From the NCBI RefSeq assembly GCF_000092925.1, contig NC_014217.1, positions 992,001 through 1,056,000 of the forward strand: a stretch of DNA of 64,000 bases. Reading direction: 5' to 3'. This document shows, in pieces, positions 36,926 through 45,575 of the stretch. The translations under genes were made by a program, and so were the position numbers. The notes under the pieces are model-generated. The model was given only the letters and a program-made list of their open reading frames with translations. It was not told the origin of the DNA and made no database searches. Position 1 is the first letter of the stretch; every line of letters begins with the position of its first letter. The stretch comes from Ancylobacter novellus DSM 506. Its GTDB lineage: Bacteria > Pseudomonadota > Alphaproteobacteria > Rhizobiales > Xanthobacteraceae.

Positions 36926-36953
36926 GTCCGTGCGGCGCGATGGCCGCACGGAC
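36926..36953. terminator. Bidirectional hairpin between the TauE gene and the SnoaL-like gene
   Basis: A perfect 11-bp stem (GTCCGTGCGGC at 36926-36936, GCCGCACGGAC at 36943-36953) with a 6-base loop lies 6 bases after the tauE-like stop and 12 before the stop of the convergent gene. There is no U-tract. It probably separates the two convergent transcripts. Confidence 0.65.
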
Positions 36954-36965
36954 AGGATCGGTCGC

Positions 36966-37391
36966 TCAGTATTTCGCCGCCGGATTGACCTGCCAGATCT
37001 CGTCGACGAGCTTGCCGTCGCGATACAGCAGCACGTAGCGCACCTTGACCGTGTTCTTGCCGGCGAAGGTGACGTCGGCTGTCACGGTGCCGCCCTTGGG
37101 ATTGGCGGCCTCGGTCGTCGCGGCGATGGTCGCCTTCTGGCCGCCCTGGGCGGCGAAGAACTTCGACCAGACTTCCTTGATCTTGTTCGGCCGGCTGTAG
37201 CTGCCGTCGAGCGGGCCGCCGACCCAGTGCAGCATCGCGGCGGGCGCGTAGGCGGAGGTGACGGCGGCGAGGTCGCCGCCGGCGATGGCGTCTATGCGGG
37301 ACCTGGCGAGGTCTTCCGCCGGTCCCGCCAGAGCGGCGGAGCCGGAGGCAGCGAGAAGGGCGAGGCTGGCGGCAAGGATGGGAAGGCGCAT
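36966..37391 (-). CDS. Secreted SnoaL/NTF2-like protein
   Basis: A 141-residue protein with a Sec signal (MRLPILAASLALLAASGSAALA). The mature part has the cone-fold NTF2-like pattern: EDLARSRIDAIAGGDLAAVTSAYAP, AMLHWVGGPLDGSY, and KVRYVLLYRDGKLVDEIWQVNP. Such proteins are often ketosteroid-isomerase-like and have no universal reaction. Its leftward promoter carries the same GGAATAA-N15-GTCC element as the divergent DUF305 operon, so it is probably part of the ECF regulon encoded next door. Confidence 0.75.
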   Translation of the reverse strand: MRLPILAASLALLAASGSAALAGPAEDLARSRIDAIAGGDLAAVTSAYAPAAMLHWVGGPLDGSYSRPNKIKEVWSKFFAAQGGQKATIAATTEAANPKGGTVTADVTFAGKNTVKVRYVLLYRDGKLVDEIWQVNPAAKY

Positions 37392-37426
37392 GTGCGGGTG
37401 TCTCCTGATGTGACCTGCACAGGCGG

Positions 37427-37452
37427 GGACTCACCTGACGCCGGTTTATTCC
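37427..37452 (-). promoter_or_regulatory. ECF-type promoter of the SnoaL-like gene
   Basis: On the minus strand GGAATAA (37452-37446) is followed after exactly 15 bases by GTCC (37430-37427), 36 bases before the start codon. The divergent promoter at 37545-37570 has the same two elements and spacing. GGAA-type -35 elements are characteristic of ECF sigma factors. Confidence 0.6.
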
Positions 37453-37544
37453 GCCCGGCGGATGGGGATCGCGAATTTTCCTCGCGCGGCACGCCGACGC
37501 GGGGCCGGTCCGGCGAAGCGCCGGAGAAAAATCCGTGCGGCGCC

Positions 37545-37572
37545 GGAATAATCCGGCCGGCGCGGTGTCCAA
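37545..37572 (+). promoter_or_regulatory. ECF-type promoter of the DUF305 operon
   Basis: GGAATAA (37545-37551), 15 bases, then GTCCAA (37567-37572), 39 bases upstream of the DUF305 ATG. It mirrors the promoter of the divergent SnoaL-like gene. The operon it drives includes the ECF sigma factor itself, so autoregulation is expected. Confidence 0.6.
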
Positions 37573-37611
37573 CCTCCTGAAGGCGCCACTGCGCCCGAAG
37601 GAGAAAAGCCC

Positions 37612-38112
37612 ATGCGACAACGACATCTCGCCTGTGCCGGCGTGCTGCTCGCGGCGTGCTTGGCCGGCGCGGCGGCGCAGGCCCATGACCATGCTCACGG
37701 CGCGGACAGTGCCTCCGCCACGAGCGAGGAAGCGCCCTTCCTCACCGAGAACGCCGCCGCCATGGACAAGATGATGGCGGACATGGAGGTGAAGCCGACC
37801 GACGACATCGACGCCGATTTCACGGCGATGATGATCCCGCATCATCAGGGCGCCATCGACATGGCCGTCGCCTATCTGCGCTACGGCAAGAATCCGCAGC
37901 TGCGGCGCCTCGCGCAGGAGATCGTCGTCGAGCAGCAGCAGGAGATCGCCGCGATGCGCCTCGCGCTCGGCCAGGCGCTGCCGCCCTCCGCCCCGGCGCC
38001 GACCCAGCCGCTTCCCGCTCACGACAATTCGGCCAAGGCCCACGACGCGATGTCCCACGACGCGATGTCCCACGGTGCCATGGCGATGCAGCCGGCCGTT
38101 TCGGCGAAATAG
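37612..38112 (+). CDS. Secreted DUF305 protein with His/Met-rich tail
   Basis: A 166-residue protein with a Sec signal (HLACAGVLLAACLAGAAAQA) and a DUF305 domain: DADFTAMMIPHHQGAIDMAVAYLRYG and LRRLAQEIVVEQQQEIAAMRLAL. DUF305 proteins are ferritin-like helical bundles, some of which bind copper or silver. The C-terminus carries a short repeat (DAMSHDAMSHGAMAM) and the N-terminus AHDHAHG, both plausible metal-binding segments. An ECF-type promoter precedes it, and the propeller gene follows after 8 bases. Confidence 0.85.
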   Translation: MRQRHLACAGVLLAACLAGAAAQAHDHAHGADSASATSEEAPFLTENAAAMDKMMADMEVKPTDDIDADFTAMMIPHHQGAIDMAVAYLRYGKNPQLRRLAQEIVVEQQQEIAAMRLALGQALPPSAPAPTQPLPAHDNSAKAHDAMSHDAMSHGAMAMQPAVSAK

Positions 38113-38120
38113 GAACACAG

Positions 38121-39581
38121 ATGATGAAGAACCGTATCCTGCCCGGCCTGCTCGCCGGCGGTCTGCTCGCCTGCGCCACCCCCGCTTTCGCGGGACAGGC
38201 GCCGTTCGCCACCTCGGTGCCGGACATTCCGGTGAGCAGCCATGACCGCGTCTATGCCGCCGAGCAATTCTCCAACACCGTCTCTGTCACCGATCCCGCC
38301 ACCAACAAGCTGGTCGGTGTCATCCGGCTCGGCGATCCGCAGCCGATGAACTTCAGCCCGCTCTACAAGGGGCAGGTGCTGGTGCACGGCATGGGCTTCT
38401 CGCCGGACCGCAAGACCATCGCGGTGGTGTCGATCGGCTCGAACTCCGTCACCTTCATCGACACCGCGACCAACGCGGTGAAGCACACCACCTATGTCGG
38501 TCGCTCGCCGCACGAGGCCTTCTTCACGCCGGACGGCAAGGAGGTGTGGGTGACGGTGCGCGGGGAGGACTACATCGCCGTGCTCGACGGGGCGACCTAT
38601 GAGGAGAAGGCCCGCATCAAGGCGCCGAACGGGCCGGGCATGCAGATCTTCTCGCCCGACGGCAAATACGGCTATGTCTGCTCCTCCTTCATGCCCGAGA
38701 CGGTGGTGATCTCCGTCGCCGACCACGAGATCGTCGGCCGTGTGAAGCAGGCGAGCCCCTTCTGCCCGGACATCGCCGCCACGCCCGACGGCAAGCAGGT
38801 TTGGTTCACGCTGAAGGACATCGGCAAGACGCAGGTGTTCAATGCGCAACCGCCCTTCGACGTGATCAAGACGATCGACACCGGCCCGATCACCAACCAC
38901 GTCAATATCGCCCATAACGCCAACGGCACCTTTGCCAATGTGACGGTCGGCGGCCTCAACGAGATCAAGGTGTTCCGCACCGATGACTTCTCGCAGGTGG
39001 CGACCATCCCTGTCGGCAAGCTGCCGCATGGCTTGTGGCCGTCGGGCGACGGCTCACGGATCTATGTCGGGCTGGAGAACGCGGATGCGCTCGCCGCCAT
39101 CGACACGCTGACCAACAAGGTGATCGCCACCATCCCGATCGGCCAGGCGCCGCAGGCAGTGACCTACGTCCCTGGCGCCGTGCCGGAGGGCGACGGCACG
39201 CAGAACCTCCAGCCGCTTGGCGTCGCCGGGCAGGCCGTCCATCTCAGCCTCGCCGGGGACGGCAAGGCCGCGGACAAGACGCCGACCAGCGTCTCGCTGT
39301 TCGACCAGGGGCTGATCCAGGTCCTGCAGGCCTCGGTGACCGGCCTCGCGCCGAAGAAGCCTTATGTGCTGGCGCTGGCCAGCCAGCCCGACGGCAAGGG
39401 CGCGCTGGAACCGCTCTCGGCCTTCATGACCAATCCTGCCGGTTCGGCGATCGTCAACGCGGCCGGGCCGATCCGCCAGATCGTGCAGAACGAGGCGAAG
39501 GCGCAGCGCCGCTATCTCGTCATCGCCGAGGGCACGGTCGCGCAGCCCGGCGCGATCGTCCAGCGCCAGACGCTGGATTGA
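38121..39581 (+). CDS. Secreted YVTN-type beta-propeller protein
   Basis: A 486-residue protein with a Sec signal (LPGLLAGGLLACATPAFA). The mature part is built of YVTN-like repeats (NTVSVTDPATNKLVGVIRLG, NSVTFIDTATNAVKHTTYVG, DALAAIDTLTNKVIATIPIG), ending in a separate domain of about 120 residues. Such propellers bind proteins or metals, or carry dehydrogenase-like activity; no catalytic motif is recognised here. It is followed by the ECF sigma gene and is probably one of its targets or a sensor of the same stress. Confidence 0.8.
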   Translation: MMKNRILPGLLAGGLLACATPAFAGQAPFATSVPDIPVSSHDRVYAAEQFSNTVSVTDPATNKLVGVIRLGDPQPMNFSPLYKGQVLVHGMGFSPDRKTIAVVSIGSNSVTFIDTATNAVKHTTYVGRSPHEAFFTPDGKEVWVTVRGEDYIAVLDGATYEEKARIKAPNGPGMQIFSPDGKYGYVCSSFMPETVVISVADHEIVGRVKQASPFCPDIAATPDGKQVWFTLKDIGKTQVFNAQPPFDVIKTIDTGPITNHVNIAHNANGTFANVTVGGLNEIKVFRTDDFSQVATIPVGKLPHGLWPSGDGSRIYVGLENADALAAIDTLTNKVIATIPIGQAPQAVTYVPGAVPEGDGTQNLQPLGVAGQAVHLSLAGDGKAADKTPTSVSLFDQGLIQVLQASVTGLAPKKPYVLALASQPDGKGALEPLSAFMTNPAGSAIVNAAGPIRQIVQNEAKAQRRYLVIAEGTVAQPGAIVQRQTLD

Positions 39582-39648
39582 CGGGCCACCGCCTCCGCCA
39601 GGAGAGTAGCTCATGGCGGAGGCTCGCCTCTCCTCGAAAGGAGCCACC

Positions 39649-40179
39649 GTGAACCACGAGATGGTGCGCCTCATCGAGCCGCTGATCCCCGCATTGCGGC
39701 GCTATGCGCGCGCGCTGATGCGCGAGCGGGCGGCGGCGGACGATCTGGTGCAGGACTGCCTGGAGCGTGCCATCAGCCGCTGGCACCAGCGACGTCCGAC
39801 CGACGATGCGCGGGCCTGGGTGTTCACCATCCTGCATAATCTCGCCATGACGCGACTGCGCCGGGCGGCGCAGCGCCCGGTCCATGTCGCGCTCGACGAC
39901 GCCGATGCGGCGAACCTCGCCTCCGCGGCGCCGCAGGAGCAGAGCCTGCGCCATCGCGACCTCCTGAACGCGCTGGCGCAGCTGCCGGATGAGCAGCGCA
40001 CCGTGCTGCTGCTGGTCACCGTCGAGGAACTCTCCTATGCCGATGCGGCGCGGGTGCTGGACGTGCCGATCGGCACGATCATGTCGCGCCTGTCGCGCGC
40101 CCGCGAACGCCTTGCCAAGCTGATGTCCGCCGAACCGCGGGCCTATGTTTCTCCGCCTTATTTCCGGAGCGTGAAATGA
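39649..40179 (+). CDS. ECF-family RNA polymerase sigma factor
   Basis: A 176-residue sigma-70 family protein with region 2 (RRYARALMRERAAADDLVQDCLERAI, ARAWVFTILHNLAM) and region 4 (QLPDEQRTVLLLVTVEELSYADAARVLDVPIGTIMSRLSRARERL). No further domain is present. The GTG at 39649 is used because AAAGGAG lies 5 bases upstream; an ATG at 39613 has no such site. Its stop overlaps the anti-sigma start, the usual arrangement for a controlled ECF pair. Likely targets have GGAATAA-N15-GTCC promoters. Confidence 0.92.
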   Translation: MNHEMVRLIEPLIPALRRYARALMRERAAADDLVQDCLERAISRWHQRRPTDDARAWVFTILHNLAMTRLRRAAQRPVHVALDDADAANLASAAPQEQSLRHRDLLNALAQLPDEQRTVLLLVTVEELSYADAARVLDVPIGTIMSRLSRARERLAKLMSAEPRAYVSPPYFRSVK

Positions 40180-40955
40180 GCTCTCGCCCCATCACCGAAG
40201 ACGATCTCAACGGCTTCATAGACGGCACGCTCAATCCCGATCGCCACGCCGAAGTGAGTGCCTATCTGGACGCGCATCCCGACGTCGCCGGCCGCATCGC
40301 GGCCTATGGCGAGCAGCGCGACATGCTGCGCGCGGCCTTCGCGCCGGTGATCGAGGAGCCGGTGCCGACCGAACTCGACCTGTCGCGCATGATCGAGGAA
40401 CGCCGCCGCCCACGGCAGGCACCGCGCTGGGCCATGGCCGCGGCGGCCGTCCTGCTGGTCTGCGCCGGCGGTGTCAGCGGCTGGTCGCTGCGCGGGATCG
40501 CGGTCCCGCCTTCTGAGGGCGTGCAGGCGCTCGCCCGCGAGGCGGCGGCGAGCTATGCCGCCTATGCGCCCGACCAGGTCCGCCCGGTCGAGATCCGCGC
40601 GAGTGACCGCGACACGCTCGCCGCCTGGACCACCAAGCGCGTCGGCCGTCCGGTCGCCATCCCGGACCTGACGGTGGCCGGCTATCGGCTCATGGGCGGG
40701 CGCGTAGTGCCGACCGAGCACGGACCGGCCGCCTTGTTCATGTATGACGACGACCGCGGGACGCGGCTGGTGATGCTGGCGCGCCCGATGCGGAGCGAGC
40801 GCGACATGCCGATGTCGCCCCACGCACAAGGCGACCTCAACGGCCTCGCCTGGGCCGACCATGGCCTCGGCTACAGCCTCGTCGGGGCGGTGGCGCCGGA
40901 TAGATTGCACCCGCTGGCGGACGAGGTACGGCGCCAGATCCGCAGCGAGGCCTGA
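40176..40955 (+). CDS. Membrane anti-sigma factor
   Basis: A 259-residue protein with an N-terminal cytoplasmic anti-sigma segment (TEDDLNGFIDGTLNPDRHAEVSAYLDAHPDVAGRIAAY), a single transmembrane helix (about residues 86-106, WAMAAAAVLLVCAGGVSGWSL) and a periplasmic domain of about 150 residues. The zinc-binding HxxxCxxC motif of ZAS-type anti-sigmas is not present. It overlaps the sigma gene by four bases and would hold the sigma factor at the membrane until a periplasmic signal arrives. Confidence 0.85.
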   Translation: MSSRPITEDDLNGFIDGTLNPDRHAEVSAYLDAHPDVAGRIAAYGEQRDMLRAAFAPVIEEPVPTELDLSRMIEERRRPRQAPRWAMAAAAVLLVCAGGVSGWSLRGIAVPPSEGVQALAREAAASYAAYAPDQVRPVEIRASDRDTLAAWTTKRVGRPVAIPDLTVAGYRLMGGRVVPTEHGPAALFMYDDDRGTRLVMLARPMRSERDMPMSPHAQGDLNGLAWADHGLGYSLVGAVAPDRLHPLADEVRRQIRSEA

Positions 40956-40960
40956 CGACG

Positions 40961-41428
40961 ATGATTTACGGCTATGCGAGGGCACTGCTGGCCGGCCTGG
41001 TTGCGCTGGCGGTCAATTTCTCCCTGCTTGGCCTCGCCGACCGGGTCGGCATCGTCACCGCGCGTGGCGGTTTCCAGCGGCTGGTGAAGCTGTGGGCCGC
41101 GCCCCTGCTGCAAAGGCTGGGCGTCGATCGCGCCTGGGCGGCACTGCATCTCCCCGATCCGGGCGGCGCCCTCTTCACCAACGGCTTCAAGGTCGTGGTG
41201 GGGCTCGTGATGGCGGTGATCTATCTCAGGATCAAGCCGCTGCTGCCGGGATCCTGGCTGGAGAAGGGGCTCGCCTACGCGCTGCTGGTCTGGCTGATCA
41301 ATGCCGGCGTCGTGCTGCCGGCTCTCGGCCAGGGCTTCGCCGGCATCAGGACGCTGAGCGCGGCCGGGATCCTCGCCTTCGCGATCGCCCACACCGCTTT
41401 CTTCCTCGTACTGGCGGCATTGGTCTAG
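40961..41428 (+). CDS. Membrane protein of unknown function
   Basis: A 155-residue protein with about four hydrophobic segments (residues 8-28, 72-90, 100-120, 135-155) and no recognised family motif. It lies 5 bases after the anti-sigma gene on the same strand and is therefore likely co-transcribed. It may be an accessory membrane component of the ECF system. It converges with the next gene 5 bases on. Confidence 0.65.
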   Translation: MIYGYARALLAGLVALAVNFSLLGLADRVGIVTARGGFQRLVKLWAAPLLQRLGVDRAWAALHLPDPGGALFTNGFKVVVGLVMAVIYLRIKPLLPGSWLEKGLAYALLVWLINAGVVLPALGQGFAGIRTLSAAGILAFAIAHTAFFLVLAALV

Positions 41429-41433
41429 GTGCT

Positions 41434-42069
41434 TCAGGTCGCCCGCCGCGGACGGCGGATGGCGCGCACCCTGCCGCTGTTGCCGCCGCCGCAGAAGAAG
41501 CGGTCAGCGCCGTCGGTTTCGAGGCCGGATACGCCGACGCCGTCCGGCATCTGCAGCCGCTCCAGCACCTCTCCCGTCGCGGGATCGATGTGCCTGACCT
41601 CGCTCTCCTCGCCTTCCCAGGTGCCGTGCCAGAGTTCGCCGTCGACCCAGGTGACGCCGGTCACCATCCGGTCGGAATCGATGGTGCGCAGCACGGCGCC
41701 GGTTTCCGGGTCGATCTGGTGGATACGGCGGTCCCGGTACTGGCCGAGCCAGAGGGTGCCTTCCGCCCAGGCGAGGCCCGAGCCGCCGCCCGGGGCGGGG
41801 ATGGTCGAGAGCACGCGGCCTGTCGCCGGATCGATCTTCTGGATGCGGTCCTCGATGAGCTGGAACAGATGCGTGCCGTCGAAGGCGGTGCCGGCATCGG
41901 CGGCGACGTCGTGCCAGCGCACGATGTCACCGGTGGCCGGATCGAGGACATTCAGCCTGTCACCGGAGGCGAACCAGACGTGGCGTCCGTCGAACGTCAC
42001 GCCGCCGACCTGGTCGACGTCCGGGAAGGGTCCGTATTCGTGGAGGATGTCGGCTGTCGATGTTTTCAT
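41434..42069 (-). CDS. Cytoplasmic beta-propeller (Vgb/glutaminyl-cyclotransferase-like) protein
   Basis: A 211-residue protein without signal peptide. It contains four or five propeller-like repeats of the form DGRHVWFASGDRLNVLDPATGDIV, DRRIHQIDPETGAVLRTI and SEVRHIDPATGEVLERL. It may be a glutamine-cyclotransferase- or Vgb-like propeller, but no catalytic motif can be assigned. It is close (9 bases) to the downstream end of the leftward HTH gene and probably belongs to that transcript. Confidence 0.65.
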   Translation of the reverse strand: MKTSTADILHEYGPFPDVDQVGGVTFDGRHVWFASGDRLNVLDPATGDIVRWHDVAADAGTAFDGTHLFQLIEDRIQKIDPATGRVLSTIPAPGGGSGLAWAEGTLWLGQYRDRRIHQIDPETGAVLRTIDSDRMVTGVTWVDGELWHGTWEGEESEVRHIDPATGEVLERLQMPDGVGVSGLETDGADRFFCGGGNSGRVRAIRRPRRAT

Positions 42070-42078
42070 GGCTTGAGC

Positions 42079-43299
42079 CTAGCCGCCCGGCAGCGGGCCG
42101 GGGAGTAACAAGGTTGTCGTGAAACCGGCCAGTGGTGGCGTGGTCCAGCGGCGCGCCCGCCCGAGGCCATAAGGCTGCACCTTGCCTGCCGCGGCAAGCT
42201 CCTCCAAGGCCCGCTGCACGGTGCGCTGGCTGGCGCCGAGCGCGAGCGCCAGCGCCGAGCTCGACCAGGATTCGCCATCGGCGAGGAAGGCGAGCACATC
42301 GGCGTGGCTCTCTTCCACGGGCGGCGCCATCACCGCGACCGGGCGCTTATCAGCCGGGACCAGTGCGAAGCCCTGCTTCGTCGCGACGATGTCCGCGAAG
42401 GGGCGGAGCTCCGCGCGGAGCCGCCCCATTTCCACCCGCAGGCGGGCGCGATGCGATTCATCCGCCTCCTTCGCTCGGAAGGCGGATTTCACCAGCGCAT
42501 CGCGTCCCATATCGTCCGGCCAGGCCTCGCCGAGCGCGCGCAGCAGCGCGAACAGGACCGGGCGCGTCGCGAGCGAGGTCGTCCTCCGGCCGTCGCGCAC
42601 GGCGTAGCGGCAGGCATCGATGACGACGGCACCGGAGGCGAGCAGAGCTTCGACATCCTTGAGCTTGAGGAGGCGCTCCCCGCTGCCGCCGACAAGGCGC
42701 GCCGCCGGCGCCTCAAGGACGCGGAAGGCTGTTTCGACCTCCGCCGTCAGCGCCGGGATGTCGGCGTCACCGGCGGCCTGCCCGGCACGCGCGAGTGCCG
42801 CGCGCGCCTCCTCGGTCCTGACGCGCCTTATGGCGATGCCGACGGCGGCCAGCTCGTGCGCGGTCCTCAGCGCCGGCGGCAATGTGGCGGGATCGACGGC
42901 GGCGAGGGCGGCTTCGGCGTCGTCGAGACGCCCGATAAGCAGGAGGCGGCGGCCTTCGAGATGGCGCGCATGCGCGGCGTTCAGCCGGTCGCCATGGCGT
43001 TCCAGCGTCGCCCGTGCGGCATCGAGCGCCTTTGCCGGCGTAGCGAGGTCGCGCGAGACGAGGGCGATCTCCGCCTCGGCGAGGAGGCAGCGGGCGCGGG
43101 CCACCGCCTCCTTCGGGCCGAAGGCGCGCGCAGCGTTCTTGAGCAGGGTCTTCGCTCGGGCAAAGTCGCCGAGCCGCGCCATGGCGATGCCGCGCAGCGC
43201 CAGCGCCGGGGCGTCGTCGCGCAGCGCCACCCGGTTCAGCGCGCCGAGAAGGTCACCCGCGGCGAGCGCGCGGGCCGCGGCGGCGATCAGCGAGTCCAT
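42079..43299 (-). CDS. Helix-turn-helix protein with TPR-like repeats and C-terminal winged-helix domain
   Basis: A 406-residue protein. Residues 1-200 are alanine-rich helical repeats (LALRGIAMARLGDFARAKTLLKNAARAFG, ARCLLAEAEIALVSRDLATPAKAL), probably TPR-like. Residues 210-320 resemble a winged-helix output domain (GSGERLLKLKDVEALL, TSLATRPVLFALLRALGEAWP, LRVEMGRLRAELR), and a further HTH follows near 345-380 (SSSALALALGASQRTVQRALEELAAAGKV). It is probably a transcription regulator of the divergent DUF899 gene, which starts 113 bases away. The specific ligand is unknown. Confidence 0.7.
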   Translation of the reverse strand: MDSLIAAAARALAAGDLLGALNRVALRDDAPALALRGIAMARLGDFARAKTLLKNAARAFGPKEAVARARCLLAEAEIALVSRDLATPAKALDAARATLERHGDRLNAAHARHLEGRRLLLIGRLDDAEAALAAVDPATLPPALRTAHELAAVGIAIRRVRTEEARAALARAGQAAGDADIPALTAEVETAFRVLEAPAARLVGGSGERLLKLKDVEALLASGAVVIDACRYAVRDGRRTTSLATRPVLFALLRALGEAWPDDMGRDALVKSAFRAKEADESHRARLRVEMGRLRAELRPFADIVATKQGFALVPADKRPVAVMAPPVEESHADVLAFLADGESWSSSALALALGASQRTVQRALEELAAAGKVQPYGLGRARRWTTPPLAGFTTTLLLPGPLPGG

Positions 43300-43411
43300 C
43301 TAAAATCCCGACACACTTGTCACTCCCGCCGTGGCGACGGCCGGTCCTACGCTTTGCCCATCACCGCCCCGCCGAGCGCGGAGCGAGAGCGGAAAGACAA
43401 GGAGCGAAGCG

Positions 43412-44230
43412 ATGACCCATATGACTGACACCCCCGCCACCTCCGAGCCGGGGCTGGCGAACCACCGCATCGTATCGAGGGACGAATGGCTTGCCGAGCG
43501 CAAGACGCTGCTGGCGCATGAGAAGGAGCTGACGCATCTGCGCGACCGCGTCGCGCAAGAGCGCCGCGCTCTACCCTGGGTGCGCATCGAAAAGGACTAT
43601 GTGTTCGACACGCCCGCGGGCCGGCGCACGCTGGCCGAGCTGTTCGACGGCCGCCGGCAACTGCTGATCCAGCACTTCATGTTCGGCCCGGGCTGGGACC
43701 AGGGCTGCCCGAGCTGCTCCTTCATGGCCGACCATGCCGACGCCATGAACATCCACCTCCGGCAGCGCGACGTCACCTTCGTGACCGTCTCGCGCGCGCC
43801 GCTGGCGCAGATCGAGCGCTTCAAGACGCGCATGGGCTGGCGGTTCGACTGGGTGTCATCGCACGGCAGCGACTTCAATTACGATTTCGGCGTCAGCTTC
43901 ACGCCGGAGCAGCTGGCCGAGGGGCGCATCCACTACAATTACGGCCCGTGGCCTTACGCCTTCGAGGAATGGCCCGGCATCAGCGTCTTCTACAGGGACG
44001 ACGCCGGCGACATCTTCCACACCTACTCGACCTATGGGCGCGGGGTGGAGGTGATGATGGGCACCTACAACATGCTTGACCTCGTGCCCAAGGGCCGCGA
44101 CGAGCGCGATGTCGAGAACAAGATGGAATGGGTGCGCCACCACGACCGCTACGAGGCGGCGCCGACCGAGCGGGCGACGGGTTCCGTCAAGGATCTGTTC
44201 GGCAGCGTCAAGCACAGCTGCTGCGAGTGA
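43412..44230 (+). CDS. DUF899-family thioredoxin-like protein
   Basis: A 272-residue protein of the DUF899 family: VSRDEWLAERKTLLAHEKELTHLRDRVAQERRALPWVRIEKDYVF at the N-terminus, QHFMFGPGWDQGCPSCSFMAD with a CPSC motif near 105, VTFVTVSRAPLAQIE, and FSVFYRDD-type ending (GISVFYRDDAGDIFHTYSTYGRG). The fold is thioredoxin-like; the reaction is unknown. The start at 43412 follows AAGGAGCGAAGCG. It is divergent from the HTH gene and followed by a small membrane protein. Confidence 0.88.
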   Translation: MTHMTDTPATSEPGLANHRIVSRDEWLAERKTLLAHEKELTHLRDRVAQERRALPWVRIEKDYVFDTPAGRRTLAELFDGRRQLLIQHFMFGPGWDQGCPSCSFMADHADAMNIHLRQRDVTFVTVSRAPLAQIERFKTRMGWRFDWVSSHGSDFNYDFGVSFTPEQLAEGRIHYNYGPWPYAFEEWPGISVFYRDDAGDIFHTYSTYGRGVEVMMGTYNMLDLVPKGRDERDVENKMEWVRHHDRYEAAPTERATGSVKDLFGSVKHSCCE

Positions 44231-44248
44231 CGGCGGCGGGAGGCTCAC

Positions 44249-44518
44249 ATGAGCGACACTCATCCGGGCGGAGGCGCCGGCGGCGCGCTCCGTCCGCGGG
44301 GCGGGCGGCCGGCCCGCCTGCGCGCCGCCGAATGGCTGGGTCTCGCCGCCGCCCCGACCTTCGCGGCGATGGCGCTGGCGAGCGCCACCGGCGGCGGGCC
44401 GCCCGACATGCTCTGCACGGCGGACGGTACGTCGCCGCTGAGCGGAATGACCGTGATGTATGTGCTGATGAGCGCCTTCCACCTGTCGCCATGGCTGAGG
44501 CTGCTCGCCGGGCGATGA
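44249..44518 (+). CDS. Small membrane protein
   Basis: An 89-residue protein with two hydrophobic segments (about residues 28-46 and 64-86) and a Gly/Arg-rich N-terminus. It begins 18 bases after DUF899 with a ribosome-binding site (GGGAGGCTCAC). The motif LSGMTVMYVLMSAFHLSPWLRLL ends the protein. I recognise no family beyond small proteins found next to DUF899 genes. Codon use is normal for the region. Confidence 0.6.
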   Translation: MSDTHPGGGAGGALRPRGGRPARLRAAEWLGLAAAPTFAAMALASATGGGPPDMLCTADGTSPLSGMTVMYVLMSAFHLSPWLRLLAGR

Positions 44519-44696
44519 CATCCGGCATCCGGCGAGCCTTCCGCTGCGCCGTGCCGGCGCGCGGTGAAGCTGAAATGACGCTTTACCGGCCGATTGGATA
44601 CAAGCGGTCGATTCATCCGCACAAACCGTCATATGGGCGTGCGGGGAGCCGGATAGGCTCGCGTGCTTCAGGGGCGCGAACGGGAAAAACCTGAAC

Positions 44697-45443
44697 ATGT
44701 CCGGGCACGAACCTTCATCCGGGGAGCGGTCCTCACGCGGCGCCGGTCCGCGCTGGCGGCAGGTGCAGATGGAGCTCGAGCGCGCCATCGAGAGCGGCCA
44801 GTTCCCGCGCGGCGCCCGCTTGCCGACCGAGGACGAGCTGGCGCGGCGCTTCGAAGTGCATCGCCACACCATCCGGCGGGCCATCGGCCGGCTGCGCGAG
44901 AAGCAGATGGTGCGGGTGGAGCAGGGCCGCGGTACCTTCGTGCGCGACCGTGACATCAGCTACCGCATGGAGCGTAATTCGCTGCTGCGCGTCGCGGCCA
45001 TGCGCGGCGAGCGCAAGGCGACGTGGAAGATCCTCGAAACGACGGAAACCAGGGCCGATCGGGAGGTTGCCGCCGGTCTCGCGCTGCCAGTCGGCCATCC
45101 CGTGCGGCAGATGTACATGCTGCGTGTCATCGACGAGGAGCCGATGAGCGTTTCGCTCAGCTGGTATCCTCTGCCGCGCTTCGCCGGCATCGAGGAGGCC
45201 ATCCGCGAGACCGGCTCGGTCACGGTGGCGATGCAGCGCTACGGCATTCCGGAGATTCCGAAGAAGAGCACCGCCGTGCGCGCGGTGATGCCGACGCTCC
45301 GCGAGGCGCGGCTGCTGAACCTGTCCCGGCACAAGCCCTTGCTGGAGCTCAGGATCATCAATGTCGACCGCAGCGGCGTGCCGGTCCAGTACCTGCGCTC
45401 GCGGCACAATTCGGACATGCTGAACCTGGTGTTCGAGTTCTAG
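44697..45443 (+). CDS. phnF: PhnF-like GntR-family (UTRA) transcriptional regulator
   Basis: A 248-residue regulator: a GntR winged helix (WRQVQMELERAIESGQFPRGARLPTEDELARRFEVHRHTIRRAIGRLREKQMVRVEQGRGTFV split over residues 20-80) and a UTRA ligand domain (residues 100-245). Adjacent phnM, phnD, phnC and phnE genes identify it as the phosphonate-operon regulator PhnF. In other bacteria PhnF represses phn genes until phosphonate or phosphate signals appear. Confidence 0.88.
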   Translation: MSGHEPSSGERSSRGAGPRWRQVQMELERAIESGQFPRGARLPTEDELARRFEVHRHTIRRAIGRLREKQMVRVEQGRGTFVRDRDISYRMERNSLLRVAAMRGERKATWKILETTETRADREVAAGLALPVGHPVRQMYMLRVIDEEPMSVSLSWYPLPRFAGIEEAIRETGSVTVAMQRYGIPEIPKKSTAVRAVMPTLREARLLNLSRHKPLLELRIINVDRSGVPVQYLRSRHNSDMLNLVFEF

Positions 45444-45575
45444 CGGCGACACAGCGGCCGCGGCGCATCCCCTAGATGAATGCCGCAGTCATCCCCCACG
45501 CGCGCCGTCCGCGTCACCGAAGCTTCGTCTTGCCGCCGCACGATCCCCTCCAGAAACGGAGCGACGTCGGGCGGA

